Below are positions 22,841 to 35,096 of a stretch of DNA of 64,000 nt, one piece after another. The stretch is from Zychaea mexicana (lineage: Eukaryota; Mucoromycota; Mucoromycetes; Mucorales; Lichtheimiaceae): contig NW_026516735.1 in NCBI RefSeq assembly GCF_025766255.1, positions 176,866-240,865 on the forward strand. The letters run 5' to 3'. Positions within the stretch are counted from its first letter, which is position 1. Every line of letters begins with the position of its first letter. The notes under the pieces were generated by a model. That model was not told where the DNA came from. It saw nothing but the letters and a program-made list of their open reading frames with translations, and did no database searches. A program made the translations under genes and the position numbers.

Positions 22841-23278
22841 TACCTGCCTTGCTATACCTACCCTCCAAAAAAAACGTCCTATATACACAGAGCTCCTTTA
22901 TATATCACATATCAATACAAGCAAAGGACATTAGTGTAAAACATATTATTCTCACTCACAAGTATCATTTTATAAATCGACTGATATTAATATACCTAAT
23001 GCTATGTATTGTTGGTGAGGAGTAGAGAAAAGTTTACATCATTTGTTTGTTTATTAGAGAAAGAAAAAACTTGGATGTGTAATATGAGACGCGGAGGAAT
23101 AGACAAAGAAGGAAGCGTGTATTAAGCTCTGAGGGTCACGCAAGAGTTTTATCGCGAAAATGTATTACAGGCCTAATTATACACACGCATCGTTATATAA
23201 TATGTCAGTATTGTTCTAAAATTCAATCAATCAATCGTGGCGTTAGATGTTGTGTATACATACCAATAGGTTCGTCGT
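22841..23278. other. 3' intergenic interval, no gene seen
   Basis: AT-rich convergent 3' flank of the cytochrome b5 gene and the small secreted protein gene. Nothing codes here. Confidence 0.5.
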
Positions 23279-23575
23279 TTAGTCACCGCACTGGCCTGCG
23301 ACGTGTTCCGAATCTTCAATGTCACCGAGGATTTTGAGACTTGGACCTCTACAGCATCCTAAGAAAATATTTTGAGGCCCTACACTGCGGTCTGGAAGTA
23401 GACAGTCGCTACCGCGATTTTGCCCGCCGACTTGAAGACAACAGGTTGCAGTATTTCCCTTGTACTCGTTTTCACACTTGCATTTGGCTTGATCGTCGGC
23501 CATGACTGTGTTGGTGGTGGACGCAAAGAGCAGAACACAGGTAGCAGCGGCAGCCAAGAACGTTGTTTTTACCAT
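23279..23575 (-). CDS. small secreted cysteine-rich protein
   Basis: Single-exon ORF of 98 residues. The start at MVKTTFLAAAATC was chosen over an upstream in-frame Met because it gives a clean signal peptide ending near TVMA. The mature part has eight cysteines in the order C-x-C, CC, C, CC, C, which would allow four disulfides. This differs from the hydrophobin order (C, CC, C, C, CC, C). No family is recognised. Size, secretion signal and cysteine content suggest a cell-wall or secreted protein, possibly effector-like, but function is unknown. Confidence 0.6.
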   Translation of the reverse strand: MVKTTFLAAAATCVLLFASTTNTVMADDQAKCKCENEYKGNTATCCLQVGGQNRGSDCLLPDRSVGPQNIFLGCCRGPSLKILGDIEDSEHVAGQCGD

Positions 23576-25212
23576 GTTTTGCGATGAAACTGACAAGAAC
23601 AAAATGCGGGCTCCTCCAGAAAAACATGTGCTTTTTTATATTCTTCTTCTTTCTGCATTTCTCCTTAGATTATCTCTTGCTCTGGGATATACCAATCGTT
23701 CTTCTGTCGTGTTATGTACATGGTTTCTTTTTCTTCCCTATGTTCTAAAGACGCGTATAGGAGTCAATTAAGGACCTTGAAAAAAAACCAGGACGCTTAT
23801 CCAATATTAATGCGCGTCAAGCATAGTACCTCCATGATAGTCTTGCTGGATCTAGGTGGTGACGATTAGTAGGATCACCCTCCTTTTTTTTAAGATGCAT
23901 GCGAAAGCAAATTCTATTTATCCGGGGGTTGCGAGGAGATTCTGTAGTAGACTGGAAAAACAAAAGAAGAAGGGAGAAATAAAGGACAAAGGGAACAGAA
24001 GGAGTTACTACTACCTAGTAGTAGTATGTATGTATGTGACCTAAGTGTACATCTACGCCCTATTTTCGTCCTTCGTGTCCTCAACAAGCATAACAAGACT
24101 CATTATTACTCCTGACGGCTTCTTTGTTTCTTTTACTGATCGAAAGATTCTCATCTTTTTGACGTCGATCAATTTTCTCTTTTCTTTGTGTGCATATCAG
24201 CAGCACCATGTACGTAAAGAGCCGCTCTTGGTTTTTTACTCATCTCTTATAACCGTCTCGACTATTAAAAATTTAACCGGGTTAATATGATAATAGCTGC
24301 GTTAATTCCACGCAGCATCACATCAGTAGAATAATTATCATAGCATATATGCTATCTGACCGCCGTCATCCTATACTACGCCCCCTTGATGCTGCAAGGC
24401 GTTTCTTTTCCCTCTAAACAAGAAAGAGGTCTCCTACACTCCTCCACTCATTTTCTCCTTTATCTTCTTGTTTTTTTAAGTTAGTCGCGATATTACTCCG
24501 CATGTCTTTTCGTCGTCGAACTCGATTAAGAGCAGGCACAACAGCATAGTTCCTCTTTAACAGGATCAGTCTGGCAAAAATAATGATGATACATAGCGCA
24601 CCGGGCATCCCATCGAATCAAGTATAGCCATGCGTCCTCGCCACCGTGATTAGCCCCTGATTGTAGTCAGACTATTTATTATGATCACGGTTGCTGATGA
24701 CGAACCTTACATACGATATAATGTCATCAAACTTTTATCTTTTCCTTTTTCTTGGCAATTTCTCGCTGTCCTATCGGTAGCTCCTTAGCAGTCGAAAACA
24801 CGGGTGATCAGTAACAAAGGAACACATACATTATCAACTCGCCCATTTCTGAGACGGTGGAAACTACAGCCATTGTCGGCCAACCTTGGACATTTAGCAT
24901 CGTAGCACGGAGCAGCATATATAATTTATGTCCATGCGATATGCACTATGTATCAGCATACCATTTACACATGTAAAGATATTTATTATCATACGATAGT
25001 CTTAATGATGTCCGAGCGAGCTAGACGGAATTATCAAAGAATAAAATAGATGTAAAGCGAGCTTGAAAAGAGGATAGACATGTTGATGGAAGGTTGAGTG
25101 ATCTCTAAAATGAAATGGTTGTCCAACAGAATAGTCACGTCAATTCAGGCAGACGCGCGCGTCAACAATTTTTTTTTCTTGTTTTTTCGCGACTAGGTCT
25201 CAAACCAACATC
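23576..25212. other. long intergenic interval, no gene seen
   Basis: Short ORFs on both strands show no motif, splice support or homology I can recognise. The interval is AT-rich with T-runs. Confidence 0.45.
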
Positions 25213-27745
25213 ATGGCAGCCAAGAAATCGCTCAAGACAGCCAACACATCTTCTGCTACCAAGAAGACAACGACCCAATCAACTAAAACAAGCAAGACCA
25301 GTGGCACGAAAAAGACGAATGCCAAAGCAAGTACAAAAACACAACAAGCAACACCACAGAAACCGCCACCGCCTACTGTCACCGTAACAGACGCGTCTTC
25401 ACCAGGTGATAAAAAGAAAAGAGTACAGCAACAACAGTTAGCAGCGACTCGATCTACTCTTTACTTTATATTTTGCTAGTATCAGTGCTGTAACTCATTC
25501 TACTATTTTGACACAGATCAAATCTTGCGATCGTCTTGGAAGTTTTTCTATTGTTTCCAATTCCTGTCATTGTTTCGATCACTCTTGAAACTTCCTGTCA
25601 TTACCATAGAAACATTTGAGAATGCGCTCAAAGTTACCAAAGAACCCTCACTTGCACGATCTGAAGGCAGCTTTCTTGCTGAAGAAATGAACAACAGCCT
25701 TATACTTGATTCAACGCGAAAAGACGCAGCACGACAAACGCTTGAACAAATCCTCGTAGCACTTTTGAAACATGTTCAAAGTCAACGGGTCAAGTACGTA
25801 TTATATATAGCGATATAAATGATCCGTGTTTTAAAAGCAGAGATATTTATTGTCTTTCTCCATCTTTATACATACATGTGTTAGCACATCCAATTGTCAC
25901 GGCTTCTTGTATGATTTTTTGGTGTCACAACAACAACATAATGAAGAAAACGATAACAGCAATTATGAGCATGAGGATGAATGCAAGTTGAGCAAGCCAA
26001 AGAATAGCTGGACTATTTGGGACCTTGCCGTGCCGGTGAAAATACGCGTGTTGAAATCCTTGATTGATCGTATCGAGAAGACGGATCAGATAGTGGAGCT
26101 ACGTGCTGGTAAGGCTCCTGAAGATATGGTATGGATTTGATTTTGTTTGATTTGCATTAGAAGAAAATGCAAAGCTAATCCATCATGGGATTATTTCTGA
26201 ATAGCGCTTGGCACCTATCGGAGATGACGCTGAAGGTTGGAGATATTGGATGTTTGACGGTACGTCATCTTGGTACAGATATACAAGTGTAAAGTCATCT
26301 ATAATCCGGCTAATGGTTAATGTATTTCTTTTTTGGGATGCGATACTAGATATGCGTTTATACAGAGAACTACCAATGCCACAAAAGAAGGGTCTGCCTT
26401 TGATGAGGGATACGGATTATACATTTGAGATGGTAAGTCATCATATTGGATCCAAAGTTAGAGTAAAGGTGTCGATAAAAGGTGACGGGAGAGGAACACA
26501 AAACACGAGTAGCAAGAACAACGATACTAATCAAAATGGGGTACATTTTAGGTCTGTGATACACTCGAAAGTTGGCAAAGCTGTCTCTCACGGTTCTCGG
26601 TCAAGACACGCAATCACAATGGAAAAGCACTTGGCCACACAATTAATGAAATCGCACCCCAAATTATTGCCAAACTAGAAGCCAAGCAGGCAGCAAAAGC
26701 ACGTGAAGAGGCACGATTGGAAAAGCAGAGATTACTCGAAGCATTACCACGCAAGCGTAGTAGACGATTAGAAGTCAAGGTAAATATCATCGTAGTATTC
26801 TTTGTTTTTTAGGATGTAATGAAAGTCTAAGCATTTGCACTATAAAAATTTGTAGGAGGAAGAATTGAGCAAGCGGCTCAAAACAGATGAATTGGAGCAA
26901 CAGCAGATCGCCGTTGAACAAAAAGAACGAAGACAACAGAGAGAACAAGAAAAGATTGAACAAGAGCAAGTAAAGCAAACTGTTAGTATGATTACAAATT
27001 TTATGCACATGCATCGTATAACATTCTGTGTCAAACCAACTCATACATGTTTTCATAATAGGAATTGGATCTCAAGGATTATGTCTATAATCTTATCGAT
27101 ACTAAACTCAATGAAGCTGCTACACGAGAGGAAGAGACTGGTACTGCTTCGGAAACGCGTAAAAGCCGTTCATCGCCGTCATTTGTCACTCCAGAGATTG
27201 CGTTTTTAACAGAGCTGCGTGGTATTCTGAGAAAGTCTGCTCCGGAGGAAGAACGCGTGGCAAAGATGCAAGGCTGGGCATTATTGCTAGACGATGAAAA
27301 CATTGTGCACATTGGAGAAGGCTCCAACGGTGATGCTCCCCTTGTGCTTGGACAAGGCCTTGTTTTAAAAGGGGCTGGTGCATCTGGAGGTAAGAATAAG
27401 ATAATGAGCTACGCGTGACACTAGGCCGTAGTAGATATTAGTAGCGTGGCAGTATTTTATTAATTGCACACACATGCACCAATAGATCTTACTTCTCCAT
27501 TACTCAAGAATATCTTGCGGGTGTTTCTCTCGACGTTACCCAATGAAACGACGGATATGGGTATGGATTTACCAGCGATTCGAAAAAAGCTGCTCTTGGA
27601 CCGATATACAGCAGATGAGAACTTCTCTGGTTTGGAAAACTTTATTCAAGACCTAGACTTAGCATTGCCAGCCGAAAGTGAACGTCTGGGCGCTGTTTCA
27701 CCACAAAGATATGCAGCAAGCCTTCTCACCCGTATATTCCAGTGA
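25213..27745 (+). CDS. DDT/WHIM-domain chromatin-remodelling subunit (Rsf1/Cecr2-like)
   Basis: Nine exons (25213-25405, 25517-25793, 25885-26128, 26205-26259, 26350-26432, 26552-26779, 26856-26981, 27062-27389, 27486-27745) give 597 residues. After a basic Lys/Thr-rich tail comes a DDT domain (SSWKFFYCFQFLSLFRSLLK and VITIETFENAL). A WHIM module follows: WDLAVPVKIRVLKSLIDRI, then RLAPIGDDAEGWRYWMFDD ending in MRLYRE. A long Glu/Gln/Arg coiled coil is next. Near the C-terminus, MDLPAIRKKLLLDRY and NFIQDLDLAL resemble the second half of a bromodomain but lack its first helices. DDT and WHIM together mark accessory subunits of ISWI-type remodelers in the nucleus, where they read linker DNA and nucleosome spacing. 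Confidence 0.8.
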
Positions 27746-28947
27746 AATCATCCATTCGACGATTCTTAAAAGTGCCCCGCAATCACCTTATGTATATATA
27801 CAGAAAAAAGAACATATAGAGCTGCCGTAAACATCCTTTAACCCACACCCATCTATACATTCTCTTATTCATTCATAGTTGCTGTGTACCCACCATTACC
27901 GAAGATTTATCTTAAATATTGCATATAAACAAACAATGTAGCTCTTCCGTGTATCTATTTTAGAATGCTATTTTCCGCTGGTGGTCGCATAGAATCTACC
28001 GTAATACTTTTGGCGGACGTAGTTGAAGATGAAAAAAAATCACATTTATACGGTTAGTTGCCCTCTAGTTTCTGTTCCTTAATAAGCGAAACAGGTATAG
28101 TATTTTCCGTATACATACATAAATCATTACATATATGCGTTGTGAAGCCCGCGCTCCATACACACACTAGCATAAAGTAGAAAGGATCAGTAAAAGAGGT
28201 TTTTCTTATATCTGCTGTGTATACTCACAACAACAGCAGAATATATATATCTAATTATTCGCTACACCAGTTTATGATGCTCAATGAAGGACCATGTAAG
28301 TGATATGAATCCAAACGTATATGTACATATTGTACCTTCCATTATCATAAGATCAGTATGGAGTATAAATCTTTTAAAAACGACATTTGTTGTGCTGGCT
28401 CAAAACAACCTTGATTTTGCATGGGGAATTTTAGGTCTTATGTTCCGATGGCAATGGCTACACCAGAGGTTGAAGGGCTTACCTAAATATATTGTATACT
28501 TGTTTTTAACATGTTCATATCATGGATACATAGACGAAATAAGCTGTGTCGATCTCTCTCCTCACATGGGCCTACTATTTTGGCTGTTGCAGCATATTTT
28601 TAATCACCATAAGGAACAGGCAAACCATCTCACGTAGTGCTAAGGATATAATGTTAGTGCACAGTGTCCTTTTGTGAAAATCTTGAAAAGATATTTTTCG
28701 TATGCATCATAAATGTAAAGCATGGGAACATTGCTTTGTTGCGTAGCCATAGATGACAGTACTATAACTGGAATCTATTGAATGGTGTTGTGCGAGGATA
28801 TACCTACTTTAAAAACTTGTGTTTGCTGCGTTTAGTATCATGATTGTGAGGATGTCTATGCTACAGAATTGAACTGTGCTTAAAAACAACTCCAGCTGTC
28901 AATCCACAAATTTTTTTTAGAACTTTATTTTCTTTTTACACAATACA
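27746..28947. other. intergenic interval, no supported gene
   Basis: Contains AT-rich microsatellite-like tracts (ATATATAT near 28240). An ORF at 28284-28637 has no splice support or recognisable family and is not called. Confidence 0.45.
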
Positions 28948-31039
28948 ATGGACGTAGACCAAGAACAAATTCAGGTGCGATTGGTGAGTCGCCAGGAAAA
29001 ACATGCTATTCCTGACGCGGCGATCCGTGTACCCACTGCATTTAAACGTTTCGGTTTGTCCGAGATCGTCAACAACCTTCTTAGTCACGGTAAGCTTTCT
29101 TTCTTCCAAGTAGATCGCGACAAGAGCTGCATGTTCGTTCCCAGTAATAAGCGACTATACTGATTCAACCTGAATACTTACACAATTGGAACACATGTAG
29201 AGAAGCCGATTCCATTTGATTTCTTTCTCGACGGTCAGATCCTTAGAACCAGTCTTGCTGATTATCTCTCTGAGAAGCGATTGTCTACTGTAAGGGCTCT
29301 ATCACGGGTGCTTCATTTTTTTGGAGGGTGGATTTAACTGATACCACGGCTTTTTTTTCTTTGCAAAAAGGAAAACACGCTCACTATCGAATATGTCGAA
29401 TCAATGCTTCCACCTACACAACTCAGTGCTTTTCAACACGATGATTGGATTAGCTCTGTGAAAGCACATAATGGGTACGGATCATGCTGATACAAGGTTA
29501 TAAAAAGATCTTCAAGAAAGAAAATGGCTTGTTCGACTGACAACTGTATCTCATTATATATGCATGTATAGTTTATTCTTAACGGGTTCGTACGACAACA
29601 TGCTTCGATTATGGAACAAGTCAGGAGAATGCGTAGCAACATTTACTGGACATAGCGATGCTGTCAAATCTGTTGCATTTGGCCCCTCAACTGGTAAATA
29701 TAAACCGACCTTTGTGGCCTCTTTTGCAGTTGGCAAGTAAGACTGTTGTTGTGCAAATTTGACTAAATCAAATATCCTTATTAACCCAATAGATTCCGAA
29801 GCTATTATATTGTCTGGATCATTGGATCACACGTTGATGGCATGGGCTGTAAGTTAGGAAACAAGCTTGAGTTACAAAAAACAGTTCGAGGGAAGGGATT
29901 TGACAAAAAACGAGATATACTCAACTGGTGCCATGGCGATACATTTTCATCTAGTACAATGCGGATAATGGAACACAGCGTGATTTGTATGAGTGCAAGG
30001 GACACAAGGCCCCAATCGAGTCGATTTCAGTGAATGCAGACAAGGAACTCGTACGTTTGGATTTCAATTCTTTTTCAGTAGATTATGTCAGCAAAATGCT
30101 AATCCAATTAATGATTTCATAATTGAAATATGTTTAGATGGCTAGTGGATCAGCAGATAGCACGATCAAGATCTGGTCTACTGCAGAGCCTGAAGAGGAT
30201 GAAGAAGAAACTGCTGCTGCTGGAAAATCGAAGCGAAGAAAGACGGAAAAGAAGAGTGACAGAAAGACCAAGGCCAGTATGTGCACTTTGGAAGGACATG
30301 TCGGTGCTGTCAATGCAGTTGTTTTTGACGATAGCGACTCAAGCGTCGTGTATTCGGGTGGCTGGGACCATTCGATCCGATCCTGGAACATTGAACAACA
30401 AGTGAATCTTGTTACAAAGGTAAAGGAAAAAGAAAAGATGGCGACCAGAGGCAGGATAGATAGATAGATAGGCTAGACGTAGGCAGATCAAGCTTCGTTC
30501 CCTTCATTGTAATTGCTAACAATGACTGTTTGTCCACACAGAACTGCGAAAAAGTTGTATTGGATGTTGACTACTCTTCTCGTTCGCGATTGATTGCTAC
30601 TGGTCACGCTGACAACGTTTTAAGATTGTGGGATCCTCGTTCAGAAGGTAATGTATCTTTGATCATCGTCCTTTTCCCCCCTCCTTCTACAGTGTGATAA
30701 GAGGAAAAGCTGGCTCACGTTTGCACATGTTATTTAACAATTCTATATGTAATATGAAATCTATAAATAGAGGGCACGAACGTGAAGCAATCTTTGCGTG
30801 GTCATTCGGCATGGATTTCTTCGGTATCTTGGTCAAAGACGTCGGAGCATCTTTTATGCTCTGGCTCGTACGACTCTACTGTACGCGTATGGGATATTCG
30901 AAGCAAAGGTCCTCTTTACACTGTCAATGCAGCCGATGCCTCTTCAAACTCTAAAGTACTTTCTGTTGACTGGGACGAGCAGTTCATCATTAGTGGTGGT
31001 GAAGATAAGCACCTGCGGATATATCAAACCAAAGCATAA
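28948..31039 (+). CDS. YTM1: ribosome biogenesis WD40 protein Ytm1 (WDR12)
   Basis: Nine exons (28948-29089, 29201-29289, 29371-29474, 29572-29693, 29793-29848, 29955-30050, 30138-30419, 30542-30647, 30771-31039) encode 421 residues. The N-terminal ubiquitin-like NLE domain is seen in IQVRLVSRQEKHAIPDAAI and KPIPFDFFLDGQILRTSL. About seven WD40 blades follow, for example FLTGSYDNMLRLWN, ILSGSLDHTLMAWA, MASGSADSTIKIW, VYSGGWDHSIRSWN, LIATGHADNVLRLWD and CSGSYDSTVRVWD. Between two blades is a Lys/Glu-rich insert. Ytm1 forms the Nop7-Erb1-Ytm1 complex that matures 27S pre-rRNA and is removed by Rea1 through the NLE domain. Length and layout match the family. Confidence 0.95.
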
Positions 31040-31141
31040 AACCACACTCATTTAGCTACTGATAACAACGTAAAAAAAGAATTTGATAACCATTTTTACA
31101 CACATTTATGCATTTTCATCCTCTTAATAAAAGTAAAAAGC

Positions 31142-31477
31142 TTACACATTCATATATTTGTTCCAAGTAAATATATACATGTTCACGCCGTTCTGCTGAA
31201 TGCGCAGTGAATTTCCTGCCTGTTCATTTAAGTGTTGTTGACATGTCACGTCTGCTTGGTGAAAGTAGCACGTTGTTATGAATACGGGAATGATGTTCCC
31301 GCGTCGCCAGGAGACAGTTATCTTAAACGGATCAGATAATACATACTCAGTTAAACAGCTATTGTCTTTGTGATGTATACTAGCAACGTTCTCTGCAAAA
31401 TTTTTAGGAAGGAGCGTAATATACGCTGCGTCAATCATCATCACTGGGTTTGTAACCACTTCTGCAGCTAACCCCAA
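31142..31477 (-). CDS. hypothetical ORF
   Basis: ORF of 111 residues with protein-like composition (KITVSWRRGNIIPVF), starting at an internal Met. No family, signal or splice context is recognised. It may be a gene fragment or chance. Confidence 0.2.
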   Translation of the reverse strand: MGLAAEVVTNPVMMIDAAYITLLPKNFAENVASIHHKDNSCLTEYVLSDPFKITVSWRRGNIIPVFITTCYFHQADVTCQQHLNEQAGNSLRIQQNGVNMYIFTWNKYMNV

Positions 31478-32004
31478 TTACACACATAGCGCACGCTGCA
31501 TACTATCCCTTACATCTTGGGCTTTTGTGATACCCGAATCGAGTAATGATGCTTGCTTTCAAGAGCAGAAGCGCTGTTGTAAAAGAAAGATATAAAAAGA
31601 CCTAGTGTAATTGCGATTGGCCGCCGTAACGTGAGAAAACACTGCGGAATAAGAAGTTTTTTTTTTTTTTTGCATGTCTGATAACTGCACGTTTGCCTCT
31701 CCCAGCAGAAAGAAGCGGTATACCAATTTCGGTACCACACATACGAAACGCCACACCACTACAGCAAACAGCAAGCTTTGACCTTTTTTTTTCTCCACTT
31801 ATACTTTCAATACCACTCGAAGCATACACACAACCCACTTTTCACACACCCTTTCGCTTACTTTCCCTGTCTTTCTCTCTTTACTTTCTTTCTTTTCTAC
31901 ACACCACACTACACTACACTCACACATTTAACCACAACGACAAAATAGCCACCATTCTACACTTACGCCCTTCACAGCAACCTACCTTGCATGCATCTCA
32001 ACCC
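31478..32004. promoter_or_regulatory. 5' region of the velvet gene
   Basis: Long pyrimidine tracts (TTTCTCTCTTTACTTTCTTTC) and CACACTACAC repeats lie just upstream of the velvet start, in a stretch without a supported gene. Polypyrimidine leaders are common in fungal promoters; no specific binding site was identified. Confidence 0.35.
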
Positions 32005-34763
32005 ATGGAGGATCAGGTGTCTTACCATTTTGCAACGGTTAAACAATCTCGGCAGAACAGGCAGAGAATGTATGTTTATCACTTTCTTTTCCCTTTACGT
32101 ATAAATGCTACACGCGCTTGGTTTTATACCAAAAAAAAAAGGAAGAGCAATGCCCAAAAGTTGATAACTTGGACTTTAGTTAAAATTTGTATTCACGCCT
32201 CAATGCCGAACACGCATTCATTTTATCTCTTCTTTCCCATGTAGTGAGTATCAACTCAAGCTACGCCAACAGCCAAAGCAATCACGCATGTGTGGTGTAG
32301 GCGAAAAAGGTAAATTGTAGTTTGTGGATATTCGCCCCTGGCATTACAATTTGTTTTCGTTTTTTTAAATTATGACTCGGCATTTCCCGTTTACACAGCG
32401 GACCGAAGACCAATAGATCCTCCACGTAAGCTTTTCGTTTTAAATTATTGATTGACTCCTCGCCTTCCAGAACGGCAGTAAACTAAAAATATTGTGACGT
32501 GTATGTGTATATATATGTACAGCCATCGTCCAACTCAAAGTTAATGATCCGAATCTGTCGTCCATTGATCGAAGGTATTGAAAGGATTGTTGGGTGTGGC
32601 GAGTCATCCACGGGAAGAAGTGTGTGAAAGTGTGAGAGAGGGAGAACAGTGTGTGATTGTATTTGTGTATTCACGCTTTACTTGTTATGTGTCGGTTTTC
32701 TATAGCTCGTACTTGCAGAATCCGTACTACTTCATGTACGCTTCCCTTATGGCTGCAGATCTGGATGAAGAGTTACACCTGCTGCGGGACGGCAAAACAA
32801 GAAGCACGACTGGGTCAGTGGTTTCGTCACTGTATCATTTAAAGGACATTGACAATTCGGATGCTGGGTTCTTTGTGTTTCCCGATCTGTCCGTGCGCGT
32901 CGAGGGCAATTATCGTCTTAAACTAAGCTTGTTTGAAATCATTGGGTGAGTTTGTATATGGAAAAAGAAAGGGATGGAGAAGGGGAGCGGAAGGAAAGGA
33001 GAGCCGAACGTATTGTTTTCTGAAAGCACACATATACCCCTTCACTAAATGGGGACGTGAACGAAAACTAACTCATTCTTGTGTTGTTTCTGTTTTTTTT
33101 CTCTTTAGCAAAGATGTATTTCATTGCAGATCGATTATATCGGATGTCTTTATTGTATACTCGGCCAAAAAGTGAGTTTGAGTATTCTAGAAAGAGTGAG
33201 ATCATGACGATCGAATTATCATGGGTAACTAAACTTCTGAGATACTACTATTTTCTAAGGTTCCCTGGCATGGAAGAATCGACTTTTTTGTCCAGGGCGT
33301 TTGCAGATCAGGGGCTGAAAATTCGGATACGGAAGGAACTTCGTCGTCAGCGAAGGAAGCTGAGCCGTAGAAAGGATTCAGACGAGGCCGACACTACCAT
33401 GTTTTCTGAACCAGAGACCAAGAGTGGCAAGCGCGTCAGAAATGGAGAGGACGACGAGGACGACGACAACGGCTCTCCGCTGCCTGATCATGCAATTGCT
33501 ACAACAACAGATCAGTCATCAGAAACGGCTGTTTTGAGCGATACGCAAAGCCCATTTTTACGAACCGCAGCTTACGGATACCCTGACGCCTCGACGCCAC
33601 CGACTCCTGTTGCTGTTGCTGCTGTTGGTAGTGCTAGTACTAGTGCTCCTCCACACCATCATCATCATCATCATCATCATCCAGTAGGAACAACAACAAC
33701 AACAACAACTTCAACAGAGCAGCAACAGCAACGACAGCAACAAATCATGTCCGATATACCTCCACAACATTATCCTCCTCCTTCTCGTGAAAGAACAGCA
33801 TCCTTGGACGATTCTCGAGTAGCAGACATTCCAAATCGAGCTGCAGCATATGATATTCCGCCGGATGCAGCCCCCCGAGCTGCTGCCACTTATTTGGCAC
33901 AACGTCAACACGGATCTTCACCTGCCTTAGAACCTGTACCCTTAATGCGCGTGCACCATCCACCACCACCACCACCACTACCGAACCAACAAGATCAACA
34001 ACAACAACAACAACAGCAGCAGCAGCAGCCAATGGCCGTTCCCATGGATTCATCACGGGCGCCATGGCCAAGCGAGTATCAATGGCGGCGAAGAAGTGAA
34101 GAACAACAAATGTATGCACCTTCCCAACATGTTGCATCAGGTCGGATAGCCGTGCCTCTAAGCATTTATTTCGCACTTATGCACACATTTTAGAAAGTTG
34201 CACTCTGGTACTAACCTAACATTGTGCATTTTCTAGGCCACGGTGGACTCGCTAGCGTAAGCGTGTCATCTATCAATAACAACAGCAACAACAACACCAA
34301 AGGCGTCCCAGTAGTAGAGGGTACTGCCATTACTGCCGCTCCTCGTTACTACCCTGAATACGCACAACAACGCAACACAACACTCAGCCATCATCATCCT
34401 CATCAACTTCATCATCATCATCCAACCTTGCATCCACTTTTCTCTACGCCCGAACAACACGATACCCTCTGTACTTTGCCATCTTCCCTTGATCCTAGGA
34501 GCGACTCTCCACTGTTATTCAGTGGTGATGACGGCGGCACCGGCGGGCCCAGGACTACCGGTGGTGACAGTATCAGGAGCAGCAGTGGTGTCTTTGCGGA
34601 AAGGTCACGAACCCCATCGGTGATCAATAGTCTTTTGACTCAAATGCACATAGACCCCAAAGTAATGTCGAGGAAGGACGGCTTCTCAATACCTACCACT
34701 ACAGCAACAAAAACAAGTAGCTGGAAAATTCAAGGGAAGGATGGAGAACATGGATGGTTTTAA
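32005..34763 (+). CDS. velvet-domain transcription regulator
   Basis: Eight exons (32005-32069, 32245-32309, 32399-32425, 32523-32574, 32706-32945, 33109-33171, 33260-34140, 34237-34763) encode 639 residues. The velvet domain fills residues about 20-200: YQLKLRQQPKQSRMCGVGEK, DRRPIDPPPIVQLKV, then YFMYASLMAA, FFVFPDLSVRVEGNYRLKL and IISDVFIVYSAKKFPGM, ending in ESTFLSRAFADQGLKIRIRK. These are the DNA-binding and dimerisation motifs of VosA/VelB-type proteins, which act in the nucleus in development, spore maturation and secondary metabolism. The C-terminal two thirds is disordered, with a nine-residue His run, poly-Gln, poly-Pro and acidic clusters. The subfamily (VosA or VelB) cannot be fixed by eye. 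Confidence 0.93.
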
Positions 34764-35096
34764 ATGTTTTTTTTTTATTTTCTACAATGTAATAATGCGC
34801 GGTTTTTTGGGGTTGTGGCAAGAGTAGGGAAAGGTAGGGTGGGAGACGAATTATCTAAAAAAACACAGCACATACACACACGCACACACAATCAATTAAT
34901 CAATTATACATAAGACACACATGCACATATCTCCATCATTTGGATTTTCTCTTTCTTTTTTCCCCCTTTATATAGGAGTCTTCTTTTTTTTTCATTATAA
35001 AAAATCAAAAGACTAACACGCATGTCATACACGCTCTCGATATATGATACGGTGTATGTACAAATCAGTGGGTGGATCGTATTTATTCTCATCACG
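34764..35096. other. convergent 3' interval, no gene seen
   Basis: Separates the ends of the velvet and SNF2 genes. It contains poly-T at about 34768 and CA-rich microsatellite sequence around 34860-34890. Confidence 0.5.

Noticed and set aside
23279..23575. Hydrophobin
   Set aside because: Eight cysteines are present but the order is C-x-C, CC, C, CC, C rather than C, CC, C, C, CC, C.
33711..34176. Minus-strand ORFs over the velvet tail
   Set aside because: Shadows of trinucleotide repeats encoding His, Gln and Pro runs on the plus strand.
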